A stretch of 64,000 nt of DNA from Schaalia sp. 19OD2882 (GTDB lineage: Bacteria > Actinomycetota > Actinomycetes > Actinomycetales > Actinomycetaceae). A program made the position numbers and the translations under genes. Positions 1 through 8,678 of the stretch are shown here, in pieces (within the stretch, counting starts at the first letter, position 1; each line of letters starts with the position of its first letter). The notes under the pieces were generated by a model, which had not been told where the DNA came from, searched no databases, and saw only the letters and a program-made list of their open reading frames with translations. The stretch is from NCBI RefSeq assembly GCF_018986735.1, contig NZ_CP065521.1, positions 248,001 through 312,000 of the forward strand, in the 5' to 3' direction.

Positions 1-1
1 C

Positions 2-442
2 GACCCGAACACGGGCTCGGTCATCATGGAGCTGCTGGAGACGGTGGCGCAGGAGAACAATGCGGCGCTCATCACCATCACCCACGATCTCAACGTGGCC
101 GCGCGCGCGGACCGCGTCATGCAGCTGGGGGAGGGGCGGCTGCACCTCTTGAGCGACGTGTCCTCGCTTCTGCACTTCTCGGGTGGGGCCGCAGAGACTT
201 CCGACGGCGTCCTTCCCGGGCCGCCTCCCGCGCCCGTGGTGGACCGGGGACCCGGCCAGGGTGCCGGTGCCGACGAGGGCGGGGCCGCCTCGCCCGACGG
301 GCAGGGCCAGGGTCCCGCTGCGCCCTCGGGGCGGGTGGCGATCACCCCGCCGAAGACCGGCCCACACGAGGGTGCGGCCGACGACCCCCACACGACTGTG
401 CCCAGGTCATCCGGGCGTGCGAACCACGGAGGTGCCCAGTGA
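2..442 (+). CDS. ABC transporter ATP-binding protein, MacB/LolD type (5' end outside window)
   Basis: Only the last 146 residues are in the window. The first visible residues, DPNTGSVIMELL, are the D-loop that follows Walker B in LolD/MacB-type ATPases, and ITITHD is the H-loop with the switch histidine. The ATPase ends near LSDV, and about 95 further residues form a Pro/Gly/Ala-rich tail with no recognisable fold; such a long tail is unusual for this family. The stop codon overlaps the GTG start of the downstream permease by 4 bp (GTGA), so the two are translationally coupled and probably form one ATP-driven efflux or lipoprotein-handling pump. The substrate cannot be read from sequence. Family assignment is firm; gene symbol withheld because the 5' part is missing. 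Confidence 0.85.
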   Translation, partial: DPNTGSVIMELLETVAQENNAALITITHDLNVAARADRVMQLGEGRLHLLSDVSSLLHFSGGAAETSDGVLPGPPPAPVVDRGPGQGAGADEGGAASPDGQGQGPAAPSGRVAITPPKTGPHEGAADDPHTTVPRSSGRANHGGAQ

Positions 443-1842
443 TCGTCCTCAACATGATCCTCGGTCCCCTCGTCGAAGCCTGGGGCGAGGTCAAGGTCCA
501 GAAGACCCGCGTCATCCTGTCCTTGGTCGGCGTGGTCGCGGCGGTGGCCGCGCTCTCGGTGGTCATGGCGCTGGGCGACCTCATGGTCCAGTCGCAAAAG
601 GAGATCCTGGAGGCCTACAGCGGTCGCCAGGTGACTTTGCACCTCGTACCGCAAAAGGTCGCCGCCGACGGCGACGCCGAGTCACCGGAGCAGACCAATG
701 TCCAGGACAGAATCACCCAGGACTTCATCGACTCGGTGGCGGGAGGCACGCAGAACTCGCAGGGCGACACGGACACGTCGAGTGCGCTCTCGACGGCGGA
801 CACCGGCAAGATCAACGATCCGGTGGGTCCGGCGATGCGTCAGGTGGCTGAGCGCTTCAAGATCCCCTACTGGTCCCGCAAGGTGCAGGGCCGTCTGGAG
901 TTCCGCGAACTCAAGCAGGTCGAGGCGACCGGCATGTTCCGCGACAAGCCGGTGCCCACACCCATTTGGGGATTCCAGCAGCCGACGGTTTCCGCAGTGG
1001 ATCCGGACTACAACGTGATCTTCCGTCTGCGTCTGTTGGCGGGCCGTTGGCTGCAGCCCTCGGACTCCCTGCCGCGTCTGACCCCGATCGTCATCAACGA
1101 GAACCTGTGGAAGCAATTCGGAAGCCCTGAGCTGGACAACGGTAGGCCGTGGGTCCTCACCGCAAATGACGACACGCAGTTGACCTACCGGGTGGTGGGC
1201 GTGGTGAAGTCCTCCTCGGAGTGGGAGGCTCCGGAGATCTACCTTCCCTACGAGGCGTGGCAGGTCATCAAGCCGAGCACCGACCAAGCCTACCCCGAGA
1301 TGCTCGTGTGGAGCGGCCCGGACCAGGCCGACAGGGCCCGCTCGACCCTGCCGAAGGCGCTGGCCTCGGTCCTCGGTGAGGGGTGGACGGTCAGCGGAGA
1401 CGGCGGCCAGGCGGGGGGCAGCAGTGATGAGGAGCAACTGGCCGGCTTCCGCATGGTTGTCAGCGTCATCGGCGGGATCGTCATCCTGCTGGGCGCCATG
1501 GGCCTGCTCAATGTCGCCATCGTCACGGTGCGTCAGCGGATCCGTGAGATCGGCATCCGCCGCGCCATGGGCGCCTCCGCGTTGCGCGTCTTCTTCGCGG
1601 TGTTCATGGAGTCGGTGGTTGCGACCTTCGTGGCGGGCATCATGGGTGTGGGCGTCGGCGCGGTGGCGCTGCGTTACATCCCGATCGAGTACTTGGGCAT
1701 CTACTTGCAGGACGTGCCGGCATTCCCGATGTCGGCGGCCGTCATGGGGCTCGGGATCGCGGTGTCGGTGGGCGCCTTGTGCGGCATCATCCCGGCTCTT
1801 GCCGCCGTCAGGATCCGCCCGATCGAGGCGATCCGTTCCTGA
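439..1842 (+). CDS. MacB/FtsX-family ABC transporter permease
   Basis: This 467-residue membrane protein has the MacB layout: one N-terminal transmembrane helix (about residues 20-46), a large extracytoplasmic core domain (about 47-335), and a C-terminal FtsX domain with three helices (about 338-362, 386-412, 430-456). The motif RQRIREIGIRRAMGAS after the second helix is the typical cytoplasmic coupling loop of FtsX permeases. It starts with GTG overlapping the ATPase stop, preceded by GGAG at about 428. It would partner the upstream ATPase in mechanotransmission-type export of a peptide, antibiotic or lipoprotein. No membrane-fusion protein gene is visible, but the operon's 5' part lies outside the window. 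Confidence 0.85.
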   Translation: MIVLNMILGPLVEAWGEVKVQKTRVILSLVGVVAAVAALSVVMALGDLMVQSQKEILEAYSGRQVTLHLVPQKVAADGDAESPEQTNVQDRITQDFIDSVAGGTQNSQGDTDTSSALSTADTGKINDPVGPAMRQVAERFKIPYWSRKVQGRLEFRELKQVEATGMFRDKPVPTPIWGFQQPTVSAVDPDYNVIFRLRLLAGRWLQPSDSLPRLTPIVINENLWKQFGSPELDNGRPWVLTANDDTQLTYRVVGVVKSSSEWEAPEIYLPYEAWQVIKPSTDQAYPEMLVWSGPDQADRARSTLPKALASVLGEGWTVSGDGGQAGGSSDEEQLAGFRMVVSVIGGIVILLGAMGLLNVAIVTVRQRIREIGIRRAMGASALRVFFAVFMESVVATFVAGIMGVGVGAVALRYIPIEYLGIYLQDVPAFPMSAAVMGLGIAVSVGALCGIIPALAAVRIRPIEAIRS

Positions 1843-1860
1843 ATCCATGCCCGGGGCCGG

Positions 1861-3498
1861 TCAGGTGGACACCACTTGGCCGGCCTCCAGGCGCACCAGG
1901 ACGTCGCATTGGGCGGCCTCCTGCGGGTAGTGGGTGGTCACGAGGATCCCGACTCCGCGGGCCGCGCTTCGCCGCAGTTCCTTCCACAGGTGCGCGCGTG
2001 AGAGCGAGTCCATGCCGGAGGTGGGTTCGTCCAGGACCAACAGCTGCGGGTCGTGCGAGAGTGCGCAGGCGACGGCCAGCCGGCGTCTGGCGCCCAGAGG
2101 CAGATCTCCCACCGCTGTGTCCGGGTCGATCCCTTCGGGGACGAGGGCGGCCAGGTCGGCCTTGTGGCGGCCCGCGAACACCGAGTGCATGAATTGCATG
2201 TTCTCCAGGACGGTCAGTGCACTGTACATGCCCAGGGCCTGGGGGACGTAGCCGACGGTGCTGCGGGCTCGACGAGTGGGGGCCCCGCCCAGCAATTCCA
2301 CGGTGCCCCGGTCAGGTCGGTCGAGGCCGAGCAGCAGGCGGATGAGCGTGGACTTTCCTGCTCCGTTGCCTCCGACCAGGCCGACGACCTGCCCGGGTCG
2401 GACCTCCAGGTCGACGCCGTCCAGCGCGGTGAGGCCACCGAAGGTCTTGACGACGCCGTTGGCGCGGACGATCGGCTGGCGCGCACCCCGGTCCTGGCCC
2501 GGGGGTGCGCCTTCAGGTTCGTTGCCATCCGCCGTGGCCCGTCGGGCAAGGGTGGCGGGCTTTCGTGTCCTGCCTTTTGCGGCCGCATCCGCGTTCTCGT
2601 CCTTGCCGCCTGTACCGCTCGCGTCGGCATCCCCCGACTTTTCTGCCAGCAGGAAGGCAATCGTGGAGAGTTCCAGGTCCACGTGGGCGGCCTCGGCTCC
2701 GTTGAGCACCCGCGGAGCGCCGGAGGCGGCGCCCTTGGGAGCCGACGGGCCGGCGGGGGTCCACTCGTGTTGGGTGTGTCCTCGCTGCCAGACCCGGGGG
2801 TCGGGGTCGGGGGCCTGCCCGGGGGAGGCGGGCCTGGCCCACAGGCTGCCCGGAGTCAGGGCGATGACCTGGCCGGCCGTGCCGCTGGCCAGCAGGCGGC
2901 CGCCGTCGAGCAGCAGGACCTGGTCGGCACCTTCGGCCTCGTCCAAGTAGGTCGTCGAGACGACGACGCACGCCCCGTCTTGGGCCGCCTCACGGATGAG
3001 TCGCTGGACGACCTTGCGCGAGTCCGGGTCCACACCCGTGGTCAGCTCGTCCAGGAGCAGCAGGTCGGGTCGGTGGAACATGGCCATTGCCACCCCGAGC
3101 TTTTGTCGCATGCCTCCGGACAGGTGCGCGCCGACACGGTCGGCCGCCCCGGCCAGATCGGTGGCCTCGAGCAGCTCCGTGGTGCGGGTTGCGGCCTGCG
3201 TGCGCGTGAACCCGTGGGTGGCGGCGACGAATTCCAGGTTCTCGCGCACCGACATGTTCGGCCACACTCCGGAGCCCGCACTCTGGTAGCCGATGCGCGC
3301 CTGGGTCAGCTGCGCGGGGCATGTGATCCCGGGCAGGCGGCGCCCCTGGGGCCTGGCCAAGGTGCGCAGCAGCGTCGACTTGCCGGCACCGTCCCCTCCG
3401 ACGAGGGCGAAGACGGTGCCCGCGTCGAAGGTGGCGTCCAGGTGGTCCACGGCCACCACCTGCCCGTGGGTGATCGTCAAGCCGTCGAGGCGAATCAT
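1861..3498 (-). CDS. ABC exporter ATPase with two fused nucleotide-binding domains
   Basis: This 545-residue cytoplasmic protein has two ABC domains. Domain 1 (about 1-225) has Walker A GGDGAGKS at 34-41, signature LSGGM at 126-130 and Walker B LLLLDE at 146-151. Its H-loop reads STTYLDEAE, so the switch histidine is Thr. Domain 2 (about 325-545) has Walker A GGNGAGKS, Walker B LLVLDEPTSG and an intact H-loop TTHY, but its signature is LPLGA. The pairing predicts one consensus and one degenerate ATP site. A charged Ala/Gly-rich linker joins the domains. The start ATG overlaps the permease stop (ATGA). The pair resembles DrrA/YhiH-type drug export ATPases; the substrate is unknown. Confidence 0.85.
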   Translation of the reverse strand: MIRLDGLTITHGQVVAVDHLDATFDAGTVFALVGGDGAGKSTLLRTLARPQGRRLPGITCPAQLTQARIGYQSAGSGVWPNMSVRENLEFVAATHGFTRTQAATRTTELLEATDLAGAADRVGAHLSGGMRQKLGVAMAMFHRPDLLLLDELTTGVDPDSRKVVQRLIREAAQDGACVVVSTTYLDEAEGADQVLLLDGGRLLASGTAGQVIALTPGSLWARPASPGQAPDPDPRVWQRGHTQHEWTPAGPSAPKGAASGAPRVLNGAEAAHVDLELSTIAFLLAEKSGDADASGTGGKDENADAAAKGRTRKPATLARRATADGNEPEGAPPGQDRGARQPIVRANGVVKTFGGLTALDGVDLEVRPGQVVGLVGGNGAGKSTLIRLLLGLDRPDRGTVELLGGAPTRRARSTVGYVPQALGMYSALTVLENMQFMHSVFAGRHKADLAALVPEGIDPDTAVGDLPLGARRRLAVACALSHDPQLLVLDEPTSGMDSLSRAHLWKELRRSAARGVGILVTTHYPQEAAQCDVLVRLEAGQVVST

Positions 3499-4931
3499 TG
3501 TGTGGCCCCTCCTCGGCGAAGGCTGCGAGTCATGCGGATGATGGCTGCGCCGAAGACCACGAAGGCCATGACGCACAGGATTCCCAGTGGCATGGCGACT
3601 TCGGCCGGGCCGGCCCCCTTGAGCATGATCGCGGTGGAGGCCTTGGCGAACCACGTCAGCGGCAGGCAGTAGCCGATCCACCGCACCCACTCGGCCATGG
3701 ATTCCAGCGGGAAGACGAAGCCGGAGAGCAGGGTCTGCGGCATGACGGTCATCATCGCCACCTGGATCGCCTGCCCCGTGTTCTGTGAGATCGAGGAGAT
3801 GAGGATGCCCATCCCCAACACGACGAAGAGGAAGATGAAGGACAGCAGTGAGAACAGCAGCAGTGACCCGCGGAAGGGGACACCGAAGATCCACACCGCG
3901 GCCACGGTGATGATGCCCGCATCCAGCAGGGCCAGCAGAAGGTAGGGGGCGACCTTGCCGCCGATGATGGCGCCGGGGGACAGGGGCATGACGGCAAGCT
4001 GTTCCATGGTTCCCGCCTCGCGCTCGCGGGTCAGTCCGATGGCGGTGACGATGATGCCGATGAAGGCCAGGATCAGGCCGATCAGGGCCGGGATCATCAC
4101 CCATGAGGTCTTCAGGTCCGGGTTGAACACGGTGGTGACCATCTGGTCCGTGTCCAGGCTGCTGATGTCCAGGGCGCTGGTGTCGGGGAACTCGGGCAGT
4201 TCCGGCAGGTCGGTGAGTTCGAGCAGTTTCCCGGAGGCCATGAGGTCGACGATCTGCGTGGGGTCGGGCAGGTTCGCCAGGGCCTGCGGGTCGGGAAGGG
4301 GCACTGTGCCGCGGGCAAGGGCGGTGGGGTCGCTTCGCAGGACCTGCAGGGTTTGGGCCAGGGATCGGAACTGCGCGGCGGAGGACTGAAGGCGTTCGAG
4401 TTGTTCGCGCACGCGGGGGGCCTCCGCGCGGACCTCGTCCAGGTGGGCGCGCGCGTCCTCGGCGGTGGCGCGGGCCTGCTCGGCCTGGGCACGCAGGTCC
4501 TCGATCCGGGTTTGGACGTCCTGGGACAGGACCTGCATCCAGGAAGCGGTGGCGGCCTGTGCGGCGAAGAGCTGGGAGCCGTCCACCCACAGGTGTGTGC
4601 GGGCGGCGATGGGGGTGGAGGTGTCGCTCTTTTCCGCACGCACGACGGCCACGTACTGGCCGCTGCGCATGAGCCCTTCGATGGCGGACTCTTCCAGATC
4701 CGCTTCGGTGGTGGTGATGACGAGGTCGTCGCGGGCGGCCTGGTTGTCCTTGAGTTCCTCGGCCAGGGAGTTGGCGGCGGGCCCGGTGACGAGGACGGAG
4801 GTGGATTCGACGGTGAAGTTCGCTGCGTATCCGAAGACGAGCAGCAGCATGAATGGCATGAACACGAGGATCGCGAGGGTCCTGCGGTCGCGGCGGAGTT
4901 CGCGGAACTCCTTGAGAATCATGGCGTTCAT
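3495..4931 (-). CDS. ABC-2 type exporter permease with large extracytoplasmic loop
   Basis: This 478-residue protein has one N-terminal helix (about residues 20-38), a long extracytoplasmic segment (about 40-265) with an Ala/Glu/Arg-rich coiled-coil (about 125-180), then five C-terminal helices typical of ABC2_membrane permeases of the YhgE/Pip or DrrB type. LTREREAGTMEQLAVMPL is the conserved ABC-2 motif. The start at 4931 has GAGGGGG just upstream; an in-frame ATG at 4922 is the alternative. It is the first gene of a two-gene operon with the fused ATPase and lies immediately downstream of a 32-bp palindrome that the divergent TetR protein probably binds. Likely function is regulated export of a toxic or lipophilic compound. 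Confidence 0.85.
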   Translation of the reverse strand: MNAMILKEFRELRRDRRTLAILVFMPFMLLLVFGYAANFTVESTSVLVTGPAANSLAEELKDNQAARDDLVITTTEADLEESAIEGLMRSGQYVAVVRAEKSDTSTPIAARTHLWVDGSQLFAAQAATASWMQVLSQDVQTRIEDLRAQAEQARATAEDARAHLDEVRAEAPRVREQLERLQSSAAQFRSLAQTLQVLRSDPTALARGTVPLPDPQALANLPDPTQIVDLMASGKLLELTDLPELPEFPDTSALDISSLDTDQMVTTVFNPDLKTSWVMIPALIGLILAFIGIIVTAIGLTREREAGTMEQLAVMPLSPGAIIGGKVAPYLLLALLDAGIITVAAVWIFGVPFRGSLLLFSLLSFIFLFVVLGMGILISSISQNTGQAIQVAMMTVMPQTLLSGFVFPLESMAEWVRWIGYCLPLTWFAKASTAIMLKGAGPAEVAMPLGILCVMAFVVFGAAIIRMTRSLRRGGATQ

Positions 4932-4942
4932 GAGACCCCCTC

Positions 4943-4974
4943 ACCCTGATTTCGCCACGTGACGAAATCAGGGT
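4943..4974. promoter_or_regulatory. 32-bp palindromic operator, probable TetR binding site
   Basis: The arms ACCCTGATTTCG (4943-4954) and CGAAATCAGGGT (4963-4974) are perfect inverted repeats around CCACGTGA, whose centre CACGTG is itself palindromic. The site abuts the ribosome binding site of the permease (4936-4942) and lies between the divergent permease and TetR genes. A repressor bound here would block the export operon and probably its own gene. Confidence 0.8.
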
Positions 4975-5059
4975 ACCACTCCGCCCTCGTCAATGGAAGA
5001 ATCAACTGAAGGCACATGCGCGGATCCGTCGGGCCCGCACACGGGGAAGGGGGTGAGCG

Positions 5060-5710
5060 ATGGGGAAGGACGCCAACGGCGCGCACCCCACACCGCCGAC
5101 CGCGGGTCGCCCTCGTCGCGGCCCCAGGGGCGAGACCGCCGACCTGCGCGGCGCCATCGTGGATGCGGCGGTGGCGGAGTTCAGCGAAAAGGGGGTGCAT
5201 GCGGCGACCCTTCGAGGAATCTCCGCCAGGGCCGGAGTGGCGCCGAAACTCATCCACTACTACTTCGGTTCCAAGGCGGGCCTGGCCAAAGAGGTGATGT
5301 CGCAGGTCTTCGTGTCCTCCGGCCTGGCCGACACCATTTTCGAGGCCGTCATGGGCGGCGCCGAACTGGGTGAGGCCTACCTGCGGACCGTCCTGAACTT
5401 CCTCGACGACACCGAGGCCGGGCGGGCCTACATCGGGCTGATCCGCTCGGTGGGAACCGACGAGGAGTCCCGGCAGATCCTCCTGGACTTCCTCGGAGGC
5501 GAACTCTTCGCCATGACCGAGGGCAGCGGGGCCAGGACGGAGGCTGAACTTCGCCTGCGCCTGACCCTTGCCGGATCGCAGATCCTCGGCATCGTCATGG
5601 CCCGCTACATCGTGGCCTTCGGTCCTTTGGCCGACGCCGATCCGGAGACGATCGTCCGCCTGGCCGGTCCGACCCTGAACCGCTACCTCACCGGGCCTCT
5701 GGAAGTCTGA
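5060..5710 (+). CDS. TetR/AcrR family transcriptional regulator
   Basis: This 216-residue protein carries a TetR-type helix-turn-helix at about residues 28-75: AIVDAAVAEFSEKGVHAATL, then ISARAGVAPKLIHYYFGSKAGL, where the YYFGSK motif is diagnostic of the recognition helix end. The rest is an all-helical ligand-binding domain. ATG 5060 follows a purine-rich GGGGAAGGGGG (5042-5053). It is divergent from the ABC-2 exporter operon, with a long palindrome between them, so local autorepression and export control are likely. The ligand is unknown. A copy of the genome-repeated 10-mer CGCCCTCGTC lies in its 5' coding part (5108-5117) and another in its upstream region (4982-4991). Confidence 0.9.
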   Translation: MGKDANGAHPTPPTAGRPRRGPRGETADLRGAIVDAAVAEFSEKGVHAATLRGISARAGVAPKLIHYYFGSKAGLAKEVMSQVFVSSGLADTIFEAVMGGAELGEAYLRTVLNFLDDTEAGRAYIGLIRSVGTDEESRQILLDFLGGELFAMTEGSGARTEAELRLRLTLAGSQILGIVMARYIVAFGPLADADPETIVRLAGPTLNRYLTGPLEV

Positions 5711-5735
5711 CCGAAGGGGGCCGCCGCGCCTTCGG
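5711..5735. terminator. Hairpin between convergent tetR-like gene and mutY
   Basis: CCGAAGG (5711-5717) pairs with CCTTCGG (5729-5735) directly after the TetR stop codon, in the 49-bp gap between convergent genes. No T-tract follows, as is common in high-GC actinobacteria. Confidence 0.5.
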
Positions 5736-5759
5736 ACCTCACGCGATCCGGGCCCCGGG

Positions 5760-6695
5760 TCAGGGAAAGGTGACCGCCCCGGTCCCCGGATCCACCCTCA
5801 CCAACCCATCGGCGTCCAGAGCCTCCAACACCCGTTGTGCCTGAGCGGGGTCGGCCCCCGGCAGGGTCGCGGCCTCCAGGGCCTCGGTCCGGGACAGTCC
5901 CGCGGTGCCTTCCGTCGCGTGGCGTGCGCGCAGAACCGCCATGACCTTGCCTCGCGCCTGACGATCCGTCCCCGCCCACGCCTGGGTGCGCAGCGGCGCC
6001 ACCTGCCCCGGGAACCCTGCCCGCGCCCACCGACACCGGGCTCTCAATGGGCACCGGTTGCACGCGGGGCGGCGCTGGGTGCACACCAGGGCGCCGAACT
6101 CCATGAGATGCAGGTTCCACTGGGAACTCTCGCGACGATCCTCGGGAAGCAGGCGGGTCGCGTGGGCGACCTCGCCCGTGGAGGGCTGCCCGGAAGGCGC
6201 CGATCGCTCACCCAGGAACACCCGGTGCAGGACGCGGCGCACATTCGTGTCCAGCACCGGCACACGCTGCTCGAATTGGAAGGCCGCCAAGGCGCTGGCC
6301 GTGTAGGGGCCGATACCTGGCAGGGTCAGCAGCTCGTCGATGTCGGCGGGGACCTCGCCCCCGGGTCGGCGTCGGATGGCCTCTGCGCATTCGCGCAGAC
6401 GCAGGGCGCGAGACGGGTACCCCAGGCGGTCCCAAGCGACCAGGACCTGCGAGGGTGACGCATCCGCCAAGTCGGCGGGGGTGGGCCAGCGCTGCATCCA
6501 CTGCTCCCAGATCGGGCGTACGCGGGGGATCGGCGTCTGGTGGCTCATGACCTCGAAGACGAGACTTGCCCATGGGGACACCTCCGGTCGGCGCATCGGC
6601 AGATCACGGCCTTCACGGGCGAACCACCGGGACAGTGTCGCGGCAACCTGGTCGCGCAGGCCGGCACCTCCGCCGTCCTCGTCTGCATCCGGCAC
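5760..6695 (-). CDS. mutY: A/G-specific adenine DNA glycosylase MutY
   Basis: This protein removes adenine mispaired with 8-oxoguanine. In 311 residues it has the catalytic Glu in FEVMSHQTP (E48), the helix-hairpin-helix LPGIGPYTASAL (about 125-136), the catalytic Asp in VLDTNVRRV (D149), and a [4Fe-4S] cluster with Cys 205, 212, 215 and 221 (C-x6-C-x2-C-x5-C). The C-terminal NUDIX-like 8-oxoG recognition domain of E. coli MutY is short or absent; a roughly 300-residue length is usual for actinobacterial MutY. The start is GTG, preceded by AGGAGG four bases upstream. It is convergent with the TetR gene and divergent from the TM2 cluster. Confidence 0.92.
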   Translation of the reverse strand: MPDADEDGGGAGLRDQVAATLSRWFAREGRDLPMRRPEVSPWASLVFEVMSHQTPIPRVRPIWEQWMQRWPTPADLADASPSQVLVAWDRLGYPSRALRLRECAEAIRRRPGGEVPADIDELLTLPGIGPYTASALAAFQFEQRVPVLDTNVRRVLHRVFLGERSAPSGQPSTGEVAHATRLLPEDRRESSQWNLHLMEFGALVCTQRRPACNRCPLRARCRWARAGFPGQVAPLRTQAWAGTDRQARGKVMAVLRARHATEGTAGLSRTEALEAATLPGADPAQAQRVLEALDADGLVRVDPGTGAVTFP

Positions 6696-6865
6696 CCTGC
6701 CTCCTTCGCGTCTTCCTCCCGATCCATGTCCGGAAGGTGTGTCCAGATCCTATGAGGTCGTCGTCAACCCATCAGGGTGGCTTCAGGGCGGACCCCCATA
6801 CCGGGCGTTGGCCGAGTGTGACACCATGGACAGGTAGTTTCTTCCAAGACCCGAAGGGGAACCCC

Positions 6866-7561
6866 GTGAGTTCGAACGATCCCGTCCAGCCCTCGACGCC
6901 CGAAGGGGCGCTTCCGGAGGTGCCCGCCGAACAGCAGGCGCCCGACTTGGGGCAGGGACTCGAGGCAGCCGCCGAGCAGGTGCCGACAACTGACTTCCAG
7001 GCAGAAGCCACCCCAACCGATGCCGCTCCCACCATTGGTGAGCCCACTGCGGCTGGTGAGCCCACTGCGGCGCCAACGGCCTTCGACCAGGGCTCATACG
7101 CTCAGGCGCCGTACGGGCAGTCCGCCGTGGACCAAGGCGCCCCGGCTCCGGCATTCGACCCCCAGGCCGGCTACGTGCAGGCCCCGTACGGCCAGAGCGC
7201 ACCCGGGCAGGCGCCCTATGACCAAGCCGCATACGGGCAACAGCCCTACGGTCAGGCCGGTGCCCCCCAAGCGGCGTGGACCCAGCCCGCAGCAGGTCAG
7301 CAGCCGGTCTACGACCCGAGCGTGCAGCCGAAGTCCATGATCGCCGCTGCTCTTCTCGCCTTCTTCCTCGGAGCCCTGGGGGTCCACAACTTCTACCTCG
7401 GCAACACCGGAAAGGGTGTCGCACAGCTGCTCATCACCCTGCTGAGCTTCGGATTCCTGGGCTTCATCTCGTGGATCTGGTCGCTCATCGAGATGATTCT
7501 CATCCTCACGCGTTCGGGGAGCTATGCTTACGACGCCCGCGGCGTGCCGTTGGCAAGCTGA
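6866..7561 (+). CDS. TM2-domain membrane protein with Pro/Gln/Tyr-rich N-terminus (1 of 3)
   Basis: The 231-residue product has a long low-complexity N-terminal half, rich in Gln, Pro and Ala with repeated PYGQ units (about residues 70-150), followed by a C-terminal TM2 domain: KSMIAAALLAFFLGALGVHN, FYLGNTGKGVAQLL and a second helix ending WSLIEMILIL. TM2 domains are two-helix hairpins of unknown biochemical role. The GTG start is chosen because GAAGGGGA (6853-6860) precedes it; longer in-frame ATGs upstream run through the mutY promoter region. It is the first of three consecutive TM2 genes, each followed by a hairpin, so they are probably separate transcripts. Confidence 0.85.
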   Translation: MSSNDPVQPSTPEGALPEVPAEQQAPDLGQGLEAAAEQVPTTDFQAEATPTDAAPTIGEPTAAGEPTAAPTAFDQGSYAQAPYGQSAVDQGAPAPAFDPQAGYVQAPYGQSAPGQAPYDQAAYGQQPYGQAGAPQAAWTQPAAGQQPVYDPSVQPKSMIAAALLAFFLGALGVHNFYLGNTGKGVAQLLITLLSFGFLGFISWIWSLIEMILILTRSGSYAYDARGVPLAS

Positions 7562-7594
7562 CCCACCGATCGCACACCCAGTGGCAATCGTTCG

Positions 7595-7630
7595 CATCGG
7601 GGCCCGGACCGGCTGGTCCGTGCCCCGATG
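7595..7630 (+). terminator. Hairpin terminator after first TM2 gene
   Basis: An outer stem CATCGGGGC/GCCCCGATG (7595-7603 with 7622-7630) and an inner stem CGGACC/GGTCCG with a GGCT loop form a long, nearly perfect hairpin 34 bp after the stop codon. There is no T-tract. Confidence 0.7.
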
Positions 7631-7740
7631 TCTGTCCGACGAACAATCATCCCGTGGTGCAGGCCACACTCCGCTTGCCCTTGGTGTGGATCATGGAACA
7701 ATTGCCAGCGACACAGTGACTTTCTGAAGGAGCACTCCAC

Positions 7741-8502
7741 ATGAGCTACCCCGATCCCACTCAGCCGGGCCAACAGCCCCAGTCTCCCTACGGCCAGGCG
7801 CCCCAGTACGGGCAGCCCGGAGTCGATCCTGCGCAGGGGCAGCCGCCCCAGTACGGAGCCGTTCCGACCTACGGTGCGGCTCCGCAGTACGGTGCTCCTG
7901 CTGATCCGGCCCAGCAGCCTTCGCCTTATGGTGCAGCTCCCCAGTACGGAGCTCCGGCTCCGCAGGGCTCTCCCCAAGGTGGGGCTCCGCAGTACGGTGC
8001 GGCTCCCCAGTACGCCGCCGGCGCGCAGTACGGCGCTGCACCGCAGTACGGTCAGCCCCAAGCCGCTCCCTACGGCCAGCCGCCGACGGCCCCCTACGGC
8101 GCAGGTGCGCAGTACCAGCAGAGCACGCAGGTTTCACCCGCCTTCCTCGCCAATTTCTACGTGGGTTCGACCAGCCCGCAGCCGAAGTCCTGGATGGTCG
8201 CACTGCTCCTGTCCATCTTCCTTGCAGGTGTGGCCGCGGCCGACTTCTACCTCGGCTACACGAAGGTCGCACTCATGAAGATCGGCTTGGTCGTCGGTGG
8301 CTACATTGTGATCTTCATCGCGCCGCTGACGTACTTCCTCGGCGACCTGGTCGGCAACATCCTCTTCAGCCTGCTCGGCCTGGTGGGCTTCGTGGTCATG
8401 ATGGCCGGCTTCGTCTGGAACATCTACACCTTGGCGATGATTGCCATGAAGAAGGCTCCTTACGCCGCCGATGCGAATGGCACACCCTTGGTCCAGAACT
8501 GA
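7741..8502 (+). CDS. TM2-domain membrane protein with QYGA-type repeats (2 of 3)
   Basis: This 253-residue protein has about 130 residues of YGQ/QYGA-like repeats rich in Pro, Gln, Ala and Tyr, then a TM2-related membrane domain beginning [20 protein letters not shown] and [12 protein letters not shown], with three to four hydrophobic helices to the end. The closing [11 protein letters not shown] parallels the ends of its two neighbours (YDARGVPLAS and [11 protein letters not shown]), so the three are paralogues. ATG 7741 has GAAGGAG at 7727-7733. Function is unknown. The disordered repeat tail may sit in the cytoplasm as an interaction or scaffold region; that is inference. Confidence 0.85.
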   Translation: MSYPDPTQPGQQPQSPYGQAPQYGQPGVDPAQGQPPQYGAVPTYGAAPQYGAPADPAQQPSPYGAAPQYGAPAPQGSPQGGAPQYGAAPQYAAGAQYGAAPQYGQPQAAPYGQPPTAPYGAGAQYQQSTQVSPAFLANFYVGSTSPQPKSWMVALLLSIFLAGVAAADFYLGYTKVALMKIGLVVGGYIVIFIAPLTYFLGDLVGNILFSLLGLVGFVVMMAGFVWNIYTLAMIAMKKAPYAADANGTPLVQN

Positions 8503-8525
8503 CCACAGTTCGAGCATCGAAAGGT

Positions 8526-8551
8526 GGGGGCGGCCCGGGCGGGCCGCCCCC
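8526..8551 (+). terminator. Hairpin terminator after second TM2 gene
   Basis: GGGGGCGGCCC (8526-8536) pairs perfectly with GGGCCGCCCCC (8541-8551) around a 4-nt loop, 23 bp after the stop codon. Confidence 0.8.
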
Positions 8552-8678
8552 TTCGCCGTGTCCAGGTGCAGGTCAAGGAGTGTTTGCGAGGCCCCCTGTG
8601 ACATGTTGCACTGGAACCGACCTCCCAGTTCCTATACAGTCTCCCGTGAACGTCATCCCATCACGCAAGGAGTGAATC

